Origin: Sphagnum magellanicum
Lineage: Eukaryota > Streptophyta > Sphagnopsida > Sphagnales > Sphagnaceae
Length of the DNA: 64,000 nucleotides
Direction of reading: 5' to 3'
NCBI GenBank assembly: GCA_021904315.1
Contig: CM038911.1
Location: 16,589,390 to 16,653,389, forward strand
Below are positions 11,003 through 22,961 of this stretch, in pieces; the first letter of the stretch is position 1, and the number at the start of each line of letters is the position of its first letter. A program made the translations under genes and the position numbers. The notes below the pieces were generated by a model that did no database searches, was not told where the DNA came from, and worked only from the letters and a program-made list of their open reading frames with translations.

Positions 11003-13033
11003 GGGTTTAATTGGGAGTCACATAAGAAGCAATGGTGGCAAACATTGAAATAGAAAGTGCCACAAATTGTTGCATGGGACTTCACCATCATGTGGCTCCT
11101 TTTGATCTATGAATCATTGGCCCCACAAGGTTAGATCTTGATGTAAAAAAAAATTCCTTGCAGACCCTAAACCTAGAGTTTTCAGCCATAGGAATTTTAC
11201 ATGTTTTTTTCTTGCTTATCTAGACAATCTTTTATAAATTTCTTTGTGTACCCTGATAAAAAACATTTATTTGAAACCAATTTGAAAATAAGATCAACAT
11301 TAAATGTCTTTCAAATTCATTCAAACATTTTTTTTGGTGTTTCATGTTTAATAAAAAAAAATTGTTCTTTTACTTAAGCAGGGTACCTTCCAAATAATTT
11401 GTACAACTTGAACTCAGCTTATGGTAGTGAAGGAAAACTGCAAAGCTTACTAAAAGACATGAAGAAAAACAAGCTACCACCCATGGCTGATATTGTAATC
11501 AAGCACCGCATTGGGAGCACCCGTGGCATTGGTGACCTCTACAATCACTATGATGGAATGCCCATGCCTTGGGATGAACATGTTGTCACTTGTGATTCCC
11601 ACACACACCCCTTTCCCCTTGAGATTGAAGTGTTTACCCAAATCTAACACAAGCTTCACAATAGGTGCCAATCTCTTGTTGAATGAATTTTCTTATTGCA
11701 AATATAATAGAAACATGTAAAGAACTTCTTCAAAGGCAACAATGATAACAACATTATGCTGAGTTGTTGCTTGTTGATGTTGTGGGTTTGGCATGGCAAA
11801 GGGTCATGCAAGTACATGAGTTCAAATACATGAGTTATTTTTGAAGGAGTACCCAACATAGATCATACAAGCGAGGTTGTTACAAATGATTTAAAAAATT
11901 GGCCACTTTGGGTGTGCACTGAAGTTGGTTTCACTTGTTTCTGCTTTGACTATGCAGAGGGGTGAGGAAATGGGAATCTATGCTTTGAAAAACGGGCGTA
12001 TGTTTGTGTGTGCACACATTTCTTTTTGGGTCATAGTACTTGTGTTGCAATAACAACAATGCCTTTCTTGCAACAAAGCTTTGAAAATTTGATGATATAT
12101 ATACAATATCCTATTTTTCCCTCTTGAAGGTACAATCCCAAATTTGTGAAGGCGTATATAAAAACATCAAAACCTAGGCTGGCAATTGGGGAATATTGGT
12201 CCTCATGTAAATATGTGGGCCCAATGTATGTTTTGGATTTTGATCAAGGTCACTATTATTGATGTTGATTTATTTGATAACTTTCGATAATTGAAGGATG
12301 CAATTATGCAAAATGTAAAAACACAAGAAGAAGTTGTGTGGGAGTTTTCCAGTGCATTGTCAAGCATTGCATCTTTTTTTCAAATAAGTAAAATCAAGAC
12401 AAATTACAAAATGTATTGACTTGTGAGGAACATGAAACTCTTTTATTTTGTTTATGTGGTTGATAAATGAGTAGTGTAATGGTTAGGCATCAACATAGAT
12501 TTGCATTGAGAGCGAATAGTTGATTGGATTGACGAAACTTGAGCTCTTTCATGTGCCTTTGATTTCATCACCAAAGCAATTTTGCAAGTAAAAAATTTAG
12601 GCTTATACCATTTGTTGGAAACACAATTTTTTTTCATGATCATTATTATTTGGTAATAAACAACAAAACTATCATCAATTGGATTAAAATGTTTAAAATT
12701 ACATTGTTTGGTAATGGAACCCAAAAGGAGGAGGAAACCTTTTGCTGATTGGTGTTGCTAATCATCTAGTTTAATTATCACATGAAAAGAAACATGTAGC
12801 TGAAATGATGTGCTTGGGAAGTTTTGTCATTAAGTGTGATGGTTATTTTGCTAGTATGGACCTCCAAATGTCAAATTTATGTGACAATAGGGGGAGATGC
12901 ATGATAGGAAGCCTGTGCAAAAGGTGAGTGGTGGCGACTATGAGATGCTCAAGGGAGACCTCTTGGGTTGATGGGTATGTGGCCTTTGAGAGTAGTCACC
13001 TTCATAAATAACCATGATACTAGATCAACCCAA
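11003..13033 (+). pseudogene. Decayed alpha-amylase (GH13) pseudogene
   Basis: Ordered blocks of a plant alpha-amylase can be read on the plus strand. (1) 11003-11129: GFNWESHKK..WWQTLK, TAG at 11051-11053, then a donor-like GTTAGA. (2) 11382-about 11590, after an AG acceptor: GYLPNNLYNLNSAYGSE ... MADIVIKHR ... PWDEHVVT. (3) 11846-11962: GVPNIDHT ... DLKNW ... VGF..FDYAEG, stop at 11963. (4) 12134-12212: NPKFVKAYIKTSKP ... IGEYW. (5) 12498-12590: DLH, TGA, then ERIVDWIDET, a second TGA, and AFDFITKAILQ. (6) 12920-about 13033: KGEWWRL, TGA, DAQGRPLGLMGMWP ... FINNHDTRSTQ. The blocks follow the family order over the (beta/alpha)8 barrel. At least five in-frame stops, intervening non-homologous DNA and changed signature residues (DVVINH read as DIVIKH; FRFDF read as FCFDY) rule out a functional enzyme. 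Introns appear retained between blocks, so it is a decayed gene copy, not a processed retrocopy. Confidence 0.9.
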
Positions 13034-13376
13034 GTAAAACATCAAACATGCATATTGATATTGAAATTTATTCATAAATCCTTCCATTGCATTATTGACA
13101 AAAAATGGAGAAGGAGAAATGTGCATCATTCCTTGAGCACTAGGGAGGGAATAAAAAGAGAAGATGATTAGCTTTGTGGGTTTGGTGCATGTTGGGTTTT
13201 GTGGGTTTGATGGGTGGGTGGTTTATAAGCGCACGAGCCTTTTCCTTGTGAGCATATTATGTAGGTACTTTCTTTTCTTCTCATGATTTTTTGAAGGCTT
13301 CCATAAACTTCATTTTAATTTCTCTTTTGTGGTTAGTCATGTTCTATATTAGACATCCTTTTCAAATTATTGCCAT

Positions 13377-13446
13377 GGGGGGGGGGGGGGGGGGGGGGGG
13401 AGAAAAAACAATGTGGTGGGGGAGAAAAAACAATGTGGTGTCGTGC
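13377..13446 (+). repeat. 24-base G tract followed by a duplicated GA/TGTGG unit
   Basis: An uninterrupted run of 24 G (13377-13400) is followed by two copies of a roughly 22-bp unit made of G5, AG, an A6 run and CAATGTGGT. G runs of this length can form quadruplex structures and are mutation-prone. They may also be an assembly artefact. Confidence 0.8.
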
Positions 13447-15317
13447 CATGGTGTAATATTTCCTGACCTTGTTTTTGGCAAGCTTTGATTTTCCTCTAGG
13501 GCTATGTTTACATTTTCACACATTTTGGCCAACATTTGTGTCTTCTTTGACCATTTTTTTCAGTGGGGTGATGACACTAAGAAGGCAATTCTGGAATTTG
13601 TAATGGGATCTCTCCTTTCCCCCCATTAAACAATTACAGCCTTGACCTTGCAATTTGGGCCAAATTGTTAGATAACTCCCTAAATAATTTCAGATTCTAT
13701 CATTAATTTTTGATAATTTTTGCATGTGTGCAAGTATAATTCCTTGTTGTGTTTCAAATGAATTGTTCCATTGTTCATGTGCTTTAGTGAGTTCATAAAA
13801 AAAAATTAGGATTTTGCCAAAAGAAGAAAAAATTCCCATTTTGTTGTGTGATTCGTCATGAATTTGATCACATTTTTTCAATACCTTATAAAAGGATAAA
13901 TCTATGGTGTATCAACTTGGTAATTTTTAGTAGTAATAAAGACTAGGTAACTAACAACTTATGGGGAGTTTACATTTGATAACCGTTGAATTAAAACGAA
14001 GACACTTGTAGGGTGTTCAACTCGTGGTTATTGCATATGTTTGTTAACCATTGTGTACCTAACATAATAACAATTCGATGATTTTTTGTTGTGAGGATAA
14101 TGGCAGGTATGCAACATGTATTGATGGAAAATTGTTACTAAGGTTAGGTGATGGACATTGGGCTCCGTCCACAAGGCACTAAGAGCTTCGTATATTTGGC
14201 CATGGTTATATGGTATTGCAGAAACCCATGCAACTACTATCACTTTAATAAGATAGGTTTTTATTTTTTATTTTTTTTTGGTTGTTTTAGGCGTTTAGTA
14301 TGTCATGACATTAATCTTGCATAATTGCGTTCTTGTAAGTTTTAAACCCAAGATTAATACACACACATAGGTGCAATTGGGGTCAATGATCATGGGATGC
14401 ATCATTGTTCACACGACTATATAGGAGGGCACATCTAAATCTTAAATCCTAAATGCTAAACAAATATCTATTCTTTTGTGTACATGGTAAATGTCACAAA
14501 CAATTTCATTCGGTGCAAAAGTCGCATGTTTTATTGATAGAACATTTTCTTTACTACCTATTGACCATTACAAACTCAATAATCTTTGGTTTGCACCTTG
14601 TGTAAACCCTATACCCTAGGTTAAATCTTAAGAAGGTCCAAATCATTTCAAAGTTAGCACTTACAAAAATTGACTTTTCCTTTCCTTTTTTAAAAACATT
14701 GCAAAAATGTTTCGGTACATGACAAATCTCTACCAAATTTATTAAAATTGTGACATGCCTTTTCCTTACCAAGGGAGTGAATGCCTTTTCAAGGTATTGG
14801 GTTGTCTCAAATGTAGGTTGTTGTGCATTTTGGAAATTATATTTATTTTGGAAGGTTGTCCATCCCAAGATTGTAGTCACTTGAACATGTTAAATTTCAT
14901 GTAATGCCCTTCAATTTAGCAAAATCGCATAATTATTCATATGTCAAAAGGTGATGGATTTGGTTATTTGTTGGTATTTTTTGTAAATCAAGACTTCAAT
15001 GTGAGAAACCATTTTTTGTGTCATGAGACACATTGAACTTTTTTTTTAGAGAAGTCGGGTTTTTTCAAATCATTTTTATGGATCTTAACAAGTTCTAGAA
15101 AACCAATTCAAAAGTGTTAATAAACCTTTTCTCATAGTAGTTCAAGACATTCCACAAGTAAGTGATTATTTATTATTGAACTTTTTATATTGATGAAAAA
15201 CTTTACAAAATTCATACGAATATGTTAAGCACCTCTTTTTTGTTTTGTTTCAAAACATTGGTCCTTATGCTTTGAAGCTTTACAATGGCTTTTTATTTAA
15301 CAATGACCGAAGAGCAA

Positions 15318-15379
15318 GGTGTTTCTGAAATAAGTGCTTGGCTAAGGTGGAACTGAGGGGCACTTGTTTCAGGAACACC
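15318..15379. repeat. 20-bp inverted repeat forming a 62-nt hairpin
   Basis: The left arm 15318-15337 and right arm 15360-15379 are reverse complements at 18 of 20 positions, separated by a 22-nt loop. Outside the arms, CCGAAG and CTTCAACGG allow partial further pairing. It could be a MITE remnant or a small-RNA-type foldback. No expression evidence can be seen. Confidence 0.7.
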
Positions 15380-17121
15380 CCCGGCTTCAACGGCATTACC
15401 CTAAATTATCAAAATTATAGTTATTGTAAAAACAATTTAGTGAAATATTAAAAAAATAGAATTTTATTTGGTTGATTTAAGGACATATAAGTTTGTACCA
15501 TTTGAACCTTTTGGTAATCATATTAACTGATTTTTTATATCGACAAGTTTGAAATAAATATTGTATAAGGATTGGAAAAGGCACTTGTGATCAAACTTTT
15601 TTTTCTTTTTCTCTCTCTCACACAACATTTCATGCTAAAAGTATAATTTTAAGTACATATGTTTAAACATTCTCTATAAAGTACTCAACATCAATTGATT
15701 TTTTGAACAATGTTAATTTTAATAAACAACTATTGGATCCTCTTTGTCTTTCCGATGGTAATTTCAATTTGTTTGGACTTATTTTCTTAATGTCAAATAG
15801 TGGGAATGTGTTTTGAAAAAAATGATAAATCATCATTATGATCCGAGGACTTGTAATGCACCTATGCCAAGGATTTCCAAGATTGATTGTATGATTTTGG
15901 TATTATGAATTTTTTTTGGGATGGAGCAAGATGATTTTAGCATCATAGGAATTGGATTGCTAACATACCTAGAAGCAAAGGTAGAAACATGATACTATCA
16001 TGCAAAATTGGAAACTATTATTGTTTTTTTTTGCAACACATTTGTTATCCAACATCAAGAAACTTTCATGTTTTGAATGAAGTTTCATCAAGGACTTTTA
16101 TACGTCATGAAAGTGTTCTTTTGTTGAAAGGGAAATATGGAAAATAATGATCTCCCACTCCATGTCCATTTTGACATTTATGAACCTTGGGCATTTATTT
16201 ATTGTAAGTGAATTTAGAAGGAAATGTTTGTAATTTTTTTGGGTGTGACTTAAATAGGTCGGTGCAAAGTAGGGACGGTATCAATCGTTTAATTCAAGCG
16301 TGTCTTTGGATCCTACGGTGTGTATGGTTGTGCATATTGTAATTGGAGCTAGTTGGATTTGTTGAGCCAAATCTTTAGCTAGATGAAAAATTGAAGCTGA
16401 ACATTTTGACACCTAGTTCACTTCAATAGATTCTTAAGGGTTAACCTCTAGGTTCATTCCCTCCAATTCAAGTCTTTAGTAGCTTTATTATACTAATGGA
16501 CAAACTTCCTAGTCCTTGTAGTTTCGAAGTACTAACCAATGGTGCACAACCTTGCACATGGATTGGAATGTAGGTAAAGGTTTTTGAACATGCCCAATGC
16601 TTGTCACATGAAGACCTAGTGTGCATGTGTGATAATGTATAATTGCCCATGGCCAAGTCTTATAATCATACAAGTGGTGGAGGTGGGGGATTCCCATAAT
16701 TCTTACACTACCATGTCATTTGTATTCGCACTAAAGATGAAATGGTGAAGGTGTGGAAGGTGACATGAACTTGTCCCAAAGATGAAAAGGTGACGATGTG
16801 GAGCAGACTACTTCTTGTTGCAATGAGATAAGGATTGGCAAGTATGTTGGAACAATTTGAGAATGTTAGACATTTAAAAAAATTGAACGAGTTATTGGAA
16901 ACAACTTGAAAACAAGCAAGAAATGAAACATTCAAAGTTCATGAAATGGAACAATCGTATTAACTAACAAGAAATCATAAAGGTTGTATGCTTCAAATGC
17001 TACAATCACAAAACTATGGCTTGCATCTACTAACAAGGCTTGAAAGTTCTACGTGCACTCAAAACCATGAAAGGAGAGAATGAAAGACAATTCAAAACCA
17101 CTCCAATATATATTATCTTCT

Positions 17122-17285
17122 AACCCTAAAGTAATTGTCACTTAACCCTAACCTAGCTGTCACCTAACCCTAGCCGCCACCAAACCTTAACCCTAGCCAC
17201 CACCAAAACTTAACCCTAACTGCCGCCAAACCCTAAGTAGCCTCCACTTCCAAACCCTAGCCACCACTATTCAACCTAACCTAAC
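17122..17285 (+). repeat. Telomere-like minisatellite, AACCCTA orientation
   Basis: The plant telomere core AACCCTA recurs at 17122, 17144, 17166, 17189, 17212, 17229 and 17253. From 17122 to 17212 the spacing is 22-23 bp; after that it becomes irregular. It is separated by a diverging GCCRCCACCAAA-type spacer. This is an interstitial tandem array derived from, or converged on, the TTTAGGG repeat. Confidence 0.8.
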
Positions 17286-20200
17286 TACTATAAGGATGTG
17301 AATGTTATTCATCCTTTTGATAAATGTTTAACACATTCATCAACATTGGGAATTAGAAACGAATAGTATTTTTAACACGAGTGTAGGGTTCTTTTTCCCC
17401 CTTTAGTTCCACTTTTAACTTTCATGGTTCACGTATCATGCAATGGAGATACATTACCTTTAGATGGACAATAAAATAACAAGAATAACTTTAAAACTTT
17501 TAAGGCATTTATCCATTGTCCATTGTATTATGTCACCCAATGAGTTTAAACATAATCAAAAAAGCCATTGGGATAGATATAAACCATTTTAATTAACCAA
17601 AATGGATATTGAAATCATGATTTCTCATATATCTCTTACTACAAGTAGGTTGAGGATAACAATGGGTGGGGAGTCAATGAGTGGTGAGAGGTGGGATGTG
17701 GTCAACCCCACTACCAGGACATGGCTTAAGATGGAAGTGGCTTACATCTTTTGTAAGTGAAACTTGTTATTTAAGGTAGGTGGTTAGGATTGAAAGAGAA
17801 AAACATTTTGAACCTTTCATCCCCATATATTGTCGGCACAAACATGTAAAAAATTATTATATTGTTTGTGTAAATAACCAAAAAATTATTGTTAAAAAGA
17901 TGATAAATTCTTTAGGTGTTGGTCTTTATACTTCCTTTTATTTATTTATTTATTTATTAACATTATGGACCTTGCTAGGAATTTGTCCAAGGAAAAAAGT
18001 TAACATGTGTGGGATGTGCAATGTTGATGTCAGCTAAATACAAACATTGTTTTGGTTTCCCATTAAAAAATGTTATCACTTGGTTAATTAACAATGGGCT
18101 TTTGAAATGATGACATCACATTTGTCATTGTCATAGACATGAAAATTATCAAGACAAAATGATTTTTAAAGGACACAAATAGATGATGACAAATATAAAC
18201 TTAATTTTAAATCCAAACACATAACACAAAAAATTAGAAACAAAAACACAAAATGTGCAAGATGTAGGTTCAAATAAAACTTTATTATAAAAGTGTGAGA
18301 AAAACAAAACAATGTTATGATGCAAAATCATAGTTTAAATTAATGTTGAATAGATTAAAAGTAATGTGAGGGGAACTACCTCTATTTAGTATTGGGGACC
18401 TAGCCCAAGGAAAAATATTTCAATATATTTCAAGGAATATTTGTGGGCAATTGTATTATGAATGTACAATTGATGAAAAGATGGAAAAAAAAACACATGA
18501 ATAAACTTTAGCCATGATGATGGTGGTGATGATGTTGAAGATGTCATTTATGATAGTCATATATGTTTTTTTTAAAAATATGAACTTCAAAAATATGACA
18601 TAGTTGTGTCAAAATAGAATTAAAAAAATAAGCCACCATCAAATGAGTAGCTTAAGAGTAAAATGCATTGAAACTTTCATAATATAAGAAATTTTGAATT
18701 AATTTTAAAAATATGAACCTCATTTTTGTCATTTTGTATCATTGATAATCCATTTCACATTGAAAACTCTAAGCTTTCATATGAATTTTCTAACCAATCA
18801 CATGTCTAACTTGCTTTTCATTTAGTTATTTTATCAATTTTAAAATCCCATTTTCATTTGACACTCCTTTAGAGGGGATCAAAATTTTGGGCATCCCAAT
18901 AGGATTTTCTTCATTAATTTCATCTTTCACTCACAATTATATGTAGAAAACATTAAACATGTAAATTTGCTTTGTTGGACCAGTGCTATTCAAATAAAAA
19001 ATGAGATCCTAATTTTGCTCAACAATTTTCATACTTCCTTTATGCACCTCACCTTTACATTTCTTGTTTCACTTATCATCATTTGACCTTTTCTTGGCTC
19101 AAGTTTTCTAATATCTTGTAAGCAAGGGGTGTTTTGACAATACCTTTTAGGGGCATTGGCGTTTTGCAAACTTTTTTTCCCCATATCTTTAGGGGTTGTT
19201 TGTTTCTTGCATTGTTTTAGTTCCATTCCTAAGTAGTTAAGGCCACGTTAGCCTCACCTTTTCCTTGAAGTTTTTGTTGAATCAATGCATTTTCCTTTTC
19301 AAGGCCTTGTTCCATGTAAATAATGATGATTCTTTTTTGTAGTTTGACATTTTGTTCATTTGAATTTGAACATGCCTTTCTTTTTTGAGAAGTCATGCAT
19401 AAGCAACTTCAACACTTATAAATTTCATTTCAAAACATGTGCATCAACATAACCTTTTCAACATTTAATTTTGAAGAGGCATATTGAAGTTCATCAAATT
19501 CACCTCCTTTCATGTTCATGCCTTGGAGCACAAACATGGTTCACAACCCAATTGGTCATCCCCATATTTTTGTTTTATCACTAGCAATATTTTGCATTGT
19601 CATTCAAATTGAGCTAAGATTCCCCATTTACCAATGATAGTCCTTCTTGTGTGTGTGCACAAAGCCATTGACTCACTAGACATCCATTTTTTGAGGTGCA
19701 TGGACACATGACGCAATGTGAAATGCCAATACATTCATTGTTTAAAAACTACACTTCCAAATGGTATGTGAACAACTCCATATGTTTTTTCCATTTCTAC
19801 AACATACATTTCATCAACATGTTCATAGAGACTATTAATTAAGACCTTAGAAAATATGTCACATTCACTATGCCAAAAATGCCATTTTATGACTAAATAC
19901 ATGACTAGATATGTAGTAATATGAAAACAGATGATTAGATGATTGCATAGTTGATAAGGACTTGTCACTTGTTGCCACTTGTCACGAGCATGGTCATAGT
20001 TGCAAATGCCATATCATGACCATCCATGACTTTACAGTTGTTTATGACACATGACCATAGTGCTTTGAGACAATGACTATAGACATCTAAGACAATAGTT
20101 GTAGTCATGACAAGCATCAATTGAGTCTAAGCCATTCGATGGAGAGTTAAATTATTATTATTATTCCTATTACGCCATTGGTGTTATGCCACATGTAATT

Positions 20201-21378
20201 TCATCAAATGTATACATGTGAAACCGCTAAAAAAGAAATTATGGGTTGTCACATGTCTCAACTTGAATTTTATTTAAATGAATGATATCAATAAATTTAT
20301 TTAAATCAACATATGCACAACCAATCAATATTTGACATGTGAAATTTTTTAAGTTATTCATAATGGAAATTATATTGGCCACTTAAGTGAAAACACATGG
20401 CATCAATTAGCCAATTAACAAAGGCCATGTGTCTTAATTATATTTGGTGATAAATTAAATATAATACATCAACATAGATATTTGAATACAAAACATGTAA
20501 ATCAATCAATCTCTCACACGTGTAATTTGAAAAATATTCAGAAAAGGGTCAAAACCTATAACTAGGAGCCAAAAGGATTACTTTGGAAAAGGACTATAAA
20601 TCTGTTTTCCCAAAAATAATTTTTACATGCAAATAAATTTTTGAATGAAAGTTTTTGTAACTTGTTCTAAAAAATATTTAAACTTTTCATAATGCAACAC
20701 TTTTTTTTGTTAGTCATTATTGAATAAATATAAATTTTAAAAAGTGTGCAGATTCTTTACATATCCAATTTTTCATCTTGAAAAATGATCAAAATTTTAA
20801 GTCATCACCAATAACTAAAATTTCACATTCTTTAGTTTTATTATACTCTAAGCTATAATTTTTCTTAGTACATCATGTACATTAAAACCCATTTATATGT
20901 GGTAAAGGATTTTTGAAGCTTTGAAATTTTGAAGCAATTTTGAAACATTCTTTCAATTTTGAAAGTTTTAGAATTCAACATATTTAAAATTATAAATGTT
21001 TCTTGAATGTTTCTTGAATGTGGCTAATATGTTCTTATCATCTATATTTTTTTCAATAATTTTTAAAAATATTATGTTGACTCCATTTGACACAATAGGT
21101 GTACATTCTCAAATGTCCTAAGTTAAAACCAAAACTTGAAATTGGATCAAATGAATTTTTACTCTAAGTTCCTTAACATTCACATGAAGGAAAAAAAACT
21201 AACTTGTCATGATTACTATGGTTTTAAATGATGATAACAAAATAAATGTTTGATTTTAAACTTATTATGTTTAACATATAATGCCCTTTTTGGTTCCTTG
21301 TTACATGTTTTGACCCAAAATGGCACATGGATCAAAGATTAGGGTGTAAGTAATTTAAATTGACATAAGTTAGTTAAT

Positions 21379-21640
21379 TAGGGTTCGGGGTTTAAAAATT
21401 GGGGTTAGATTTAAAGTTTAGACATTAAGGTTTCAAATTTAAAGTTTTGAAACTAGTGTTTCAACATTAGGGTTTAGATTTAGGGTTTTGAAATCAAGGT
21501 TTTGAAATTAGGGTTTGAGAACTAGGGTTTAAATTTATTGTTTAAGTTTAAGGTTTAAAAATTGGGGTTTAGAATTAAGGTTTTAAAATTAGGGTTAAGG
21601 TTTGTGTTTTAGGACTTTTGCTTAGGTTTTAGGGTTTGGG
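21379..21640 (+). repeat. Degenerate interstitial telomere-like array, TTTAGGG orientation
   Basis: About 260 bp are made of imperfect (T/A)TTAGGGTTT-like words with frequent single-base and length changes. The G-rich strand is plus, opposite to the array at 17.1 kb. No open frame or gene is associated. Confidence 0.75.
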
Positions 21641-22311
21641 TTGAAACAAAATATTAGATTTTTAGTAGTCTCACCCACTAAATGGTAGATGAGAACTCTT
21701 GATTTAAACCTATTAAATTCAACAAAACTGAAAACTGTCAAACTTGCCAAATAAGAATGACATAATCTTTCAAAAATTCCAAGATTAATCCACAAAAAAC
21801 TTATGCAGTTGCCATTGCATGGTTTGGAAGGTTGGGTCATACTTGCTTTGTGCATGGGCACCTTTCACATATTGCTTGAAGAGCTAGAAGTTTTGAAGTC
21901 TTTTCTTCTATTTTACATCTAAACACTAGACTACAAACCCAAGCCTTATTTAGTTTAATCAACTTCAATCCAACATTCCAAGCTTTAAGGTACCTAATTA
22001 GTACACTATGCATGATGCATACATATCCTAATGAACTTATAAGACCAAAATACAATAATCCCAAGTTTTGCCTCTAGTTGTGATGCACCAATATCTATCA
22101 TTTAATGGACAAAAGGCTCAATGGCTTCAAGTGTAAAGATCTCTTCTATCATCACAACCACATATTTTGGAGGTATGGTTTTCTTGTCAATTATGGAACT
22201 CAAAAGCTCGATGATTTGACCTATTGCAACCTTCTATTTGTTTATGGGGCCTACAAGTGTAATTTGCATGCCCAAGCCTTGCACATGTGGATCAATGTCA
22301 AGAAGGTTAAT

Positions 22312-22961
22312 TTAAGGGTGAAAGTATCCTTGGGTGGTACCACTAGGAACCACCTCAAGGAATGAAAAAGGAACCAAAAATAGCCAAATCATTTTCCTAC
22401 GCCTTTTACTTTAAATGTTTTCACAATTATAATTTTTTTTTTCATGTTTATCAATTGCATGCACTAATATATGGCTTGAAAATTATTTTTGAATTAAAAA
22501 ATTTGGAAATTATCAAAAAATCGTATTCTTAATTAAAATGGCCTTTTCAAAAATTGATAGCTTTAACTTTAGAAATTTATAACTAAATTACATTTATTCA
22601 ATTAATTGCCTAATAAGAACCTAAAATAAAATGTTTTTCAATTACCTTAGAAAAAAATTCCCAAGAAAATTCTCAAATTATGTTTCAAAATTTTGTGTTC
22701 TTGACAAAAAAGTTCAAGGAAAAAAACCAGTGTTACATTCCTAAAACTTTTTTTAAGTGCATTGATTAGAAACGTCAAAATACACAATATTCGTAATATT
22801 ATTGAAATTTCAAAATCTATGAAACCTAATAAATGCACTCATTAAAAAAAATGAAAATATTTATTTAAGTGTTGCTTATGATTTTTCAAAGTTCAATGGG
22901 TCCAGGAAAATCAAGGTGTGACATTCCTAGTGGTACCACCCAAGGAAACTCTTACCCTTAA
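22312..22961. repeat. 38-bp inverted repeats bounding a 574-bp AT-rich core
   Basis: Positions 22312-22349 and 22924-22961 are reverse complements at 35 of 38 positions, with a perfect 23-bp inner part around GGGTGGTACCACTAGG. The 574 bp between them are A/T-rich with no open frame. The arrangement resembles a non-autonomous foldback or MITE-like element. I could not identify a target-site duplication. Confidence 0.7.
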
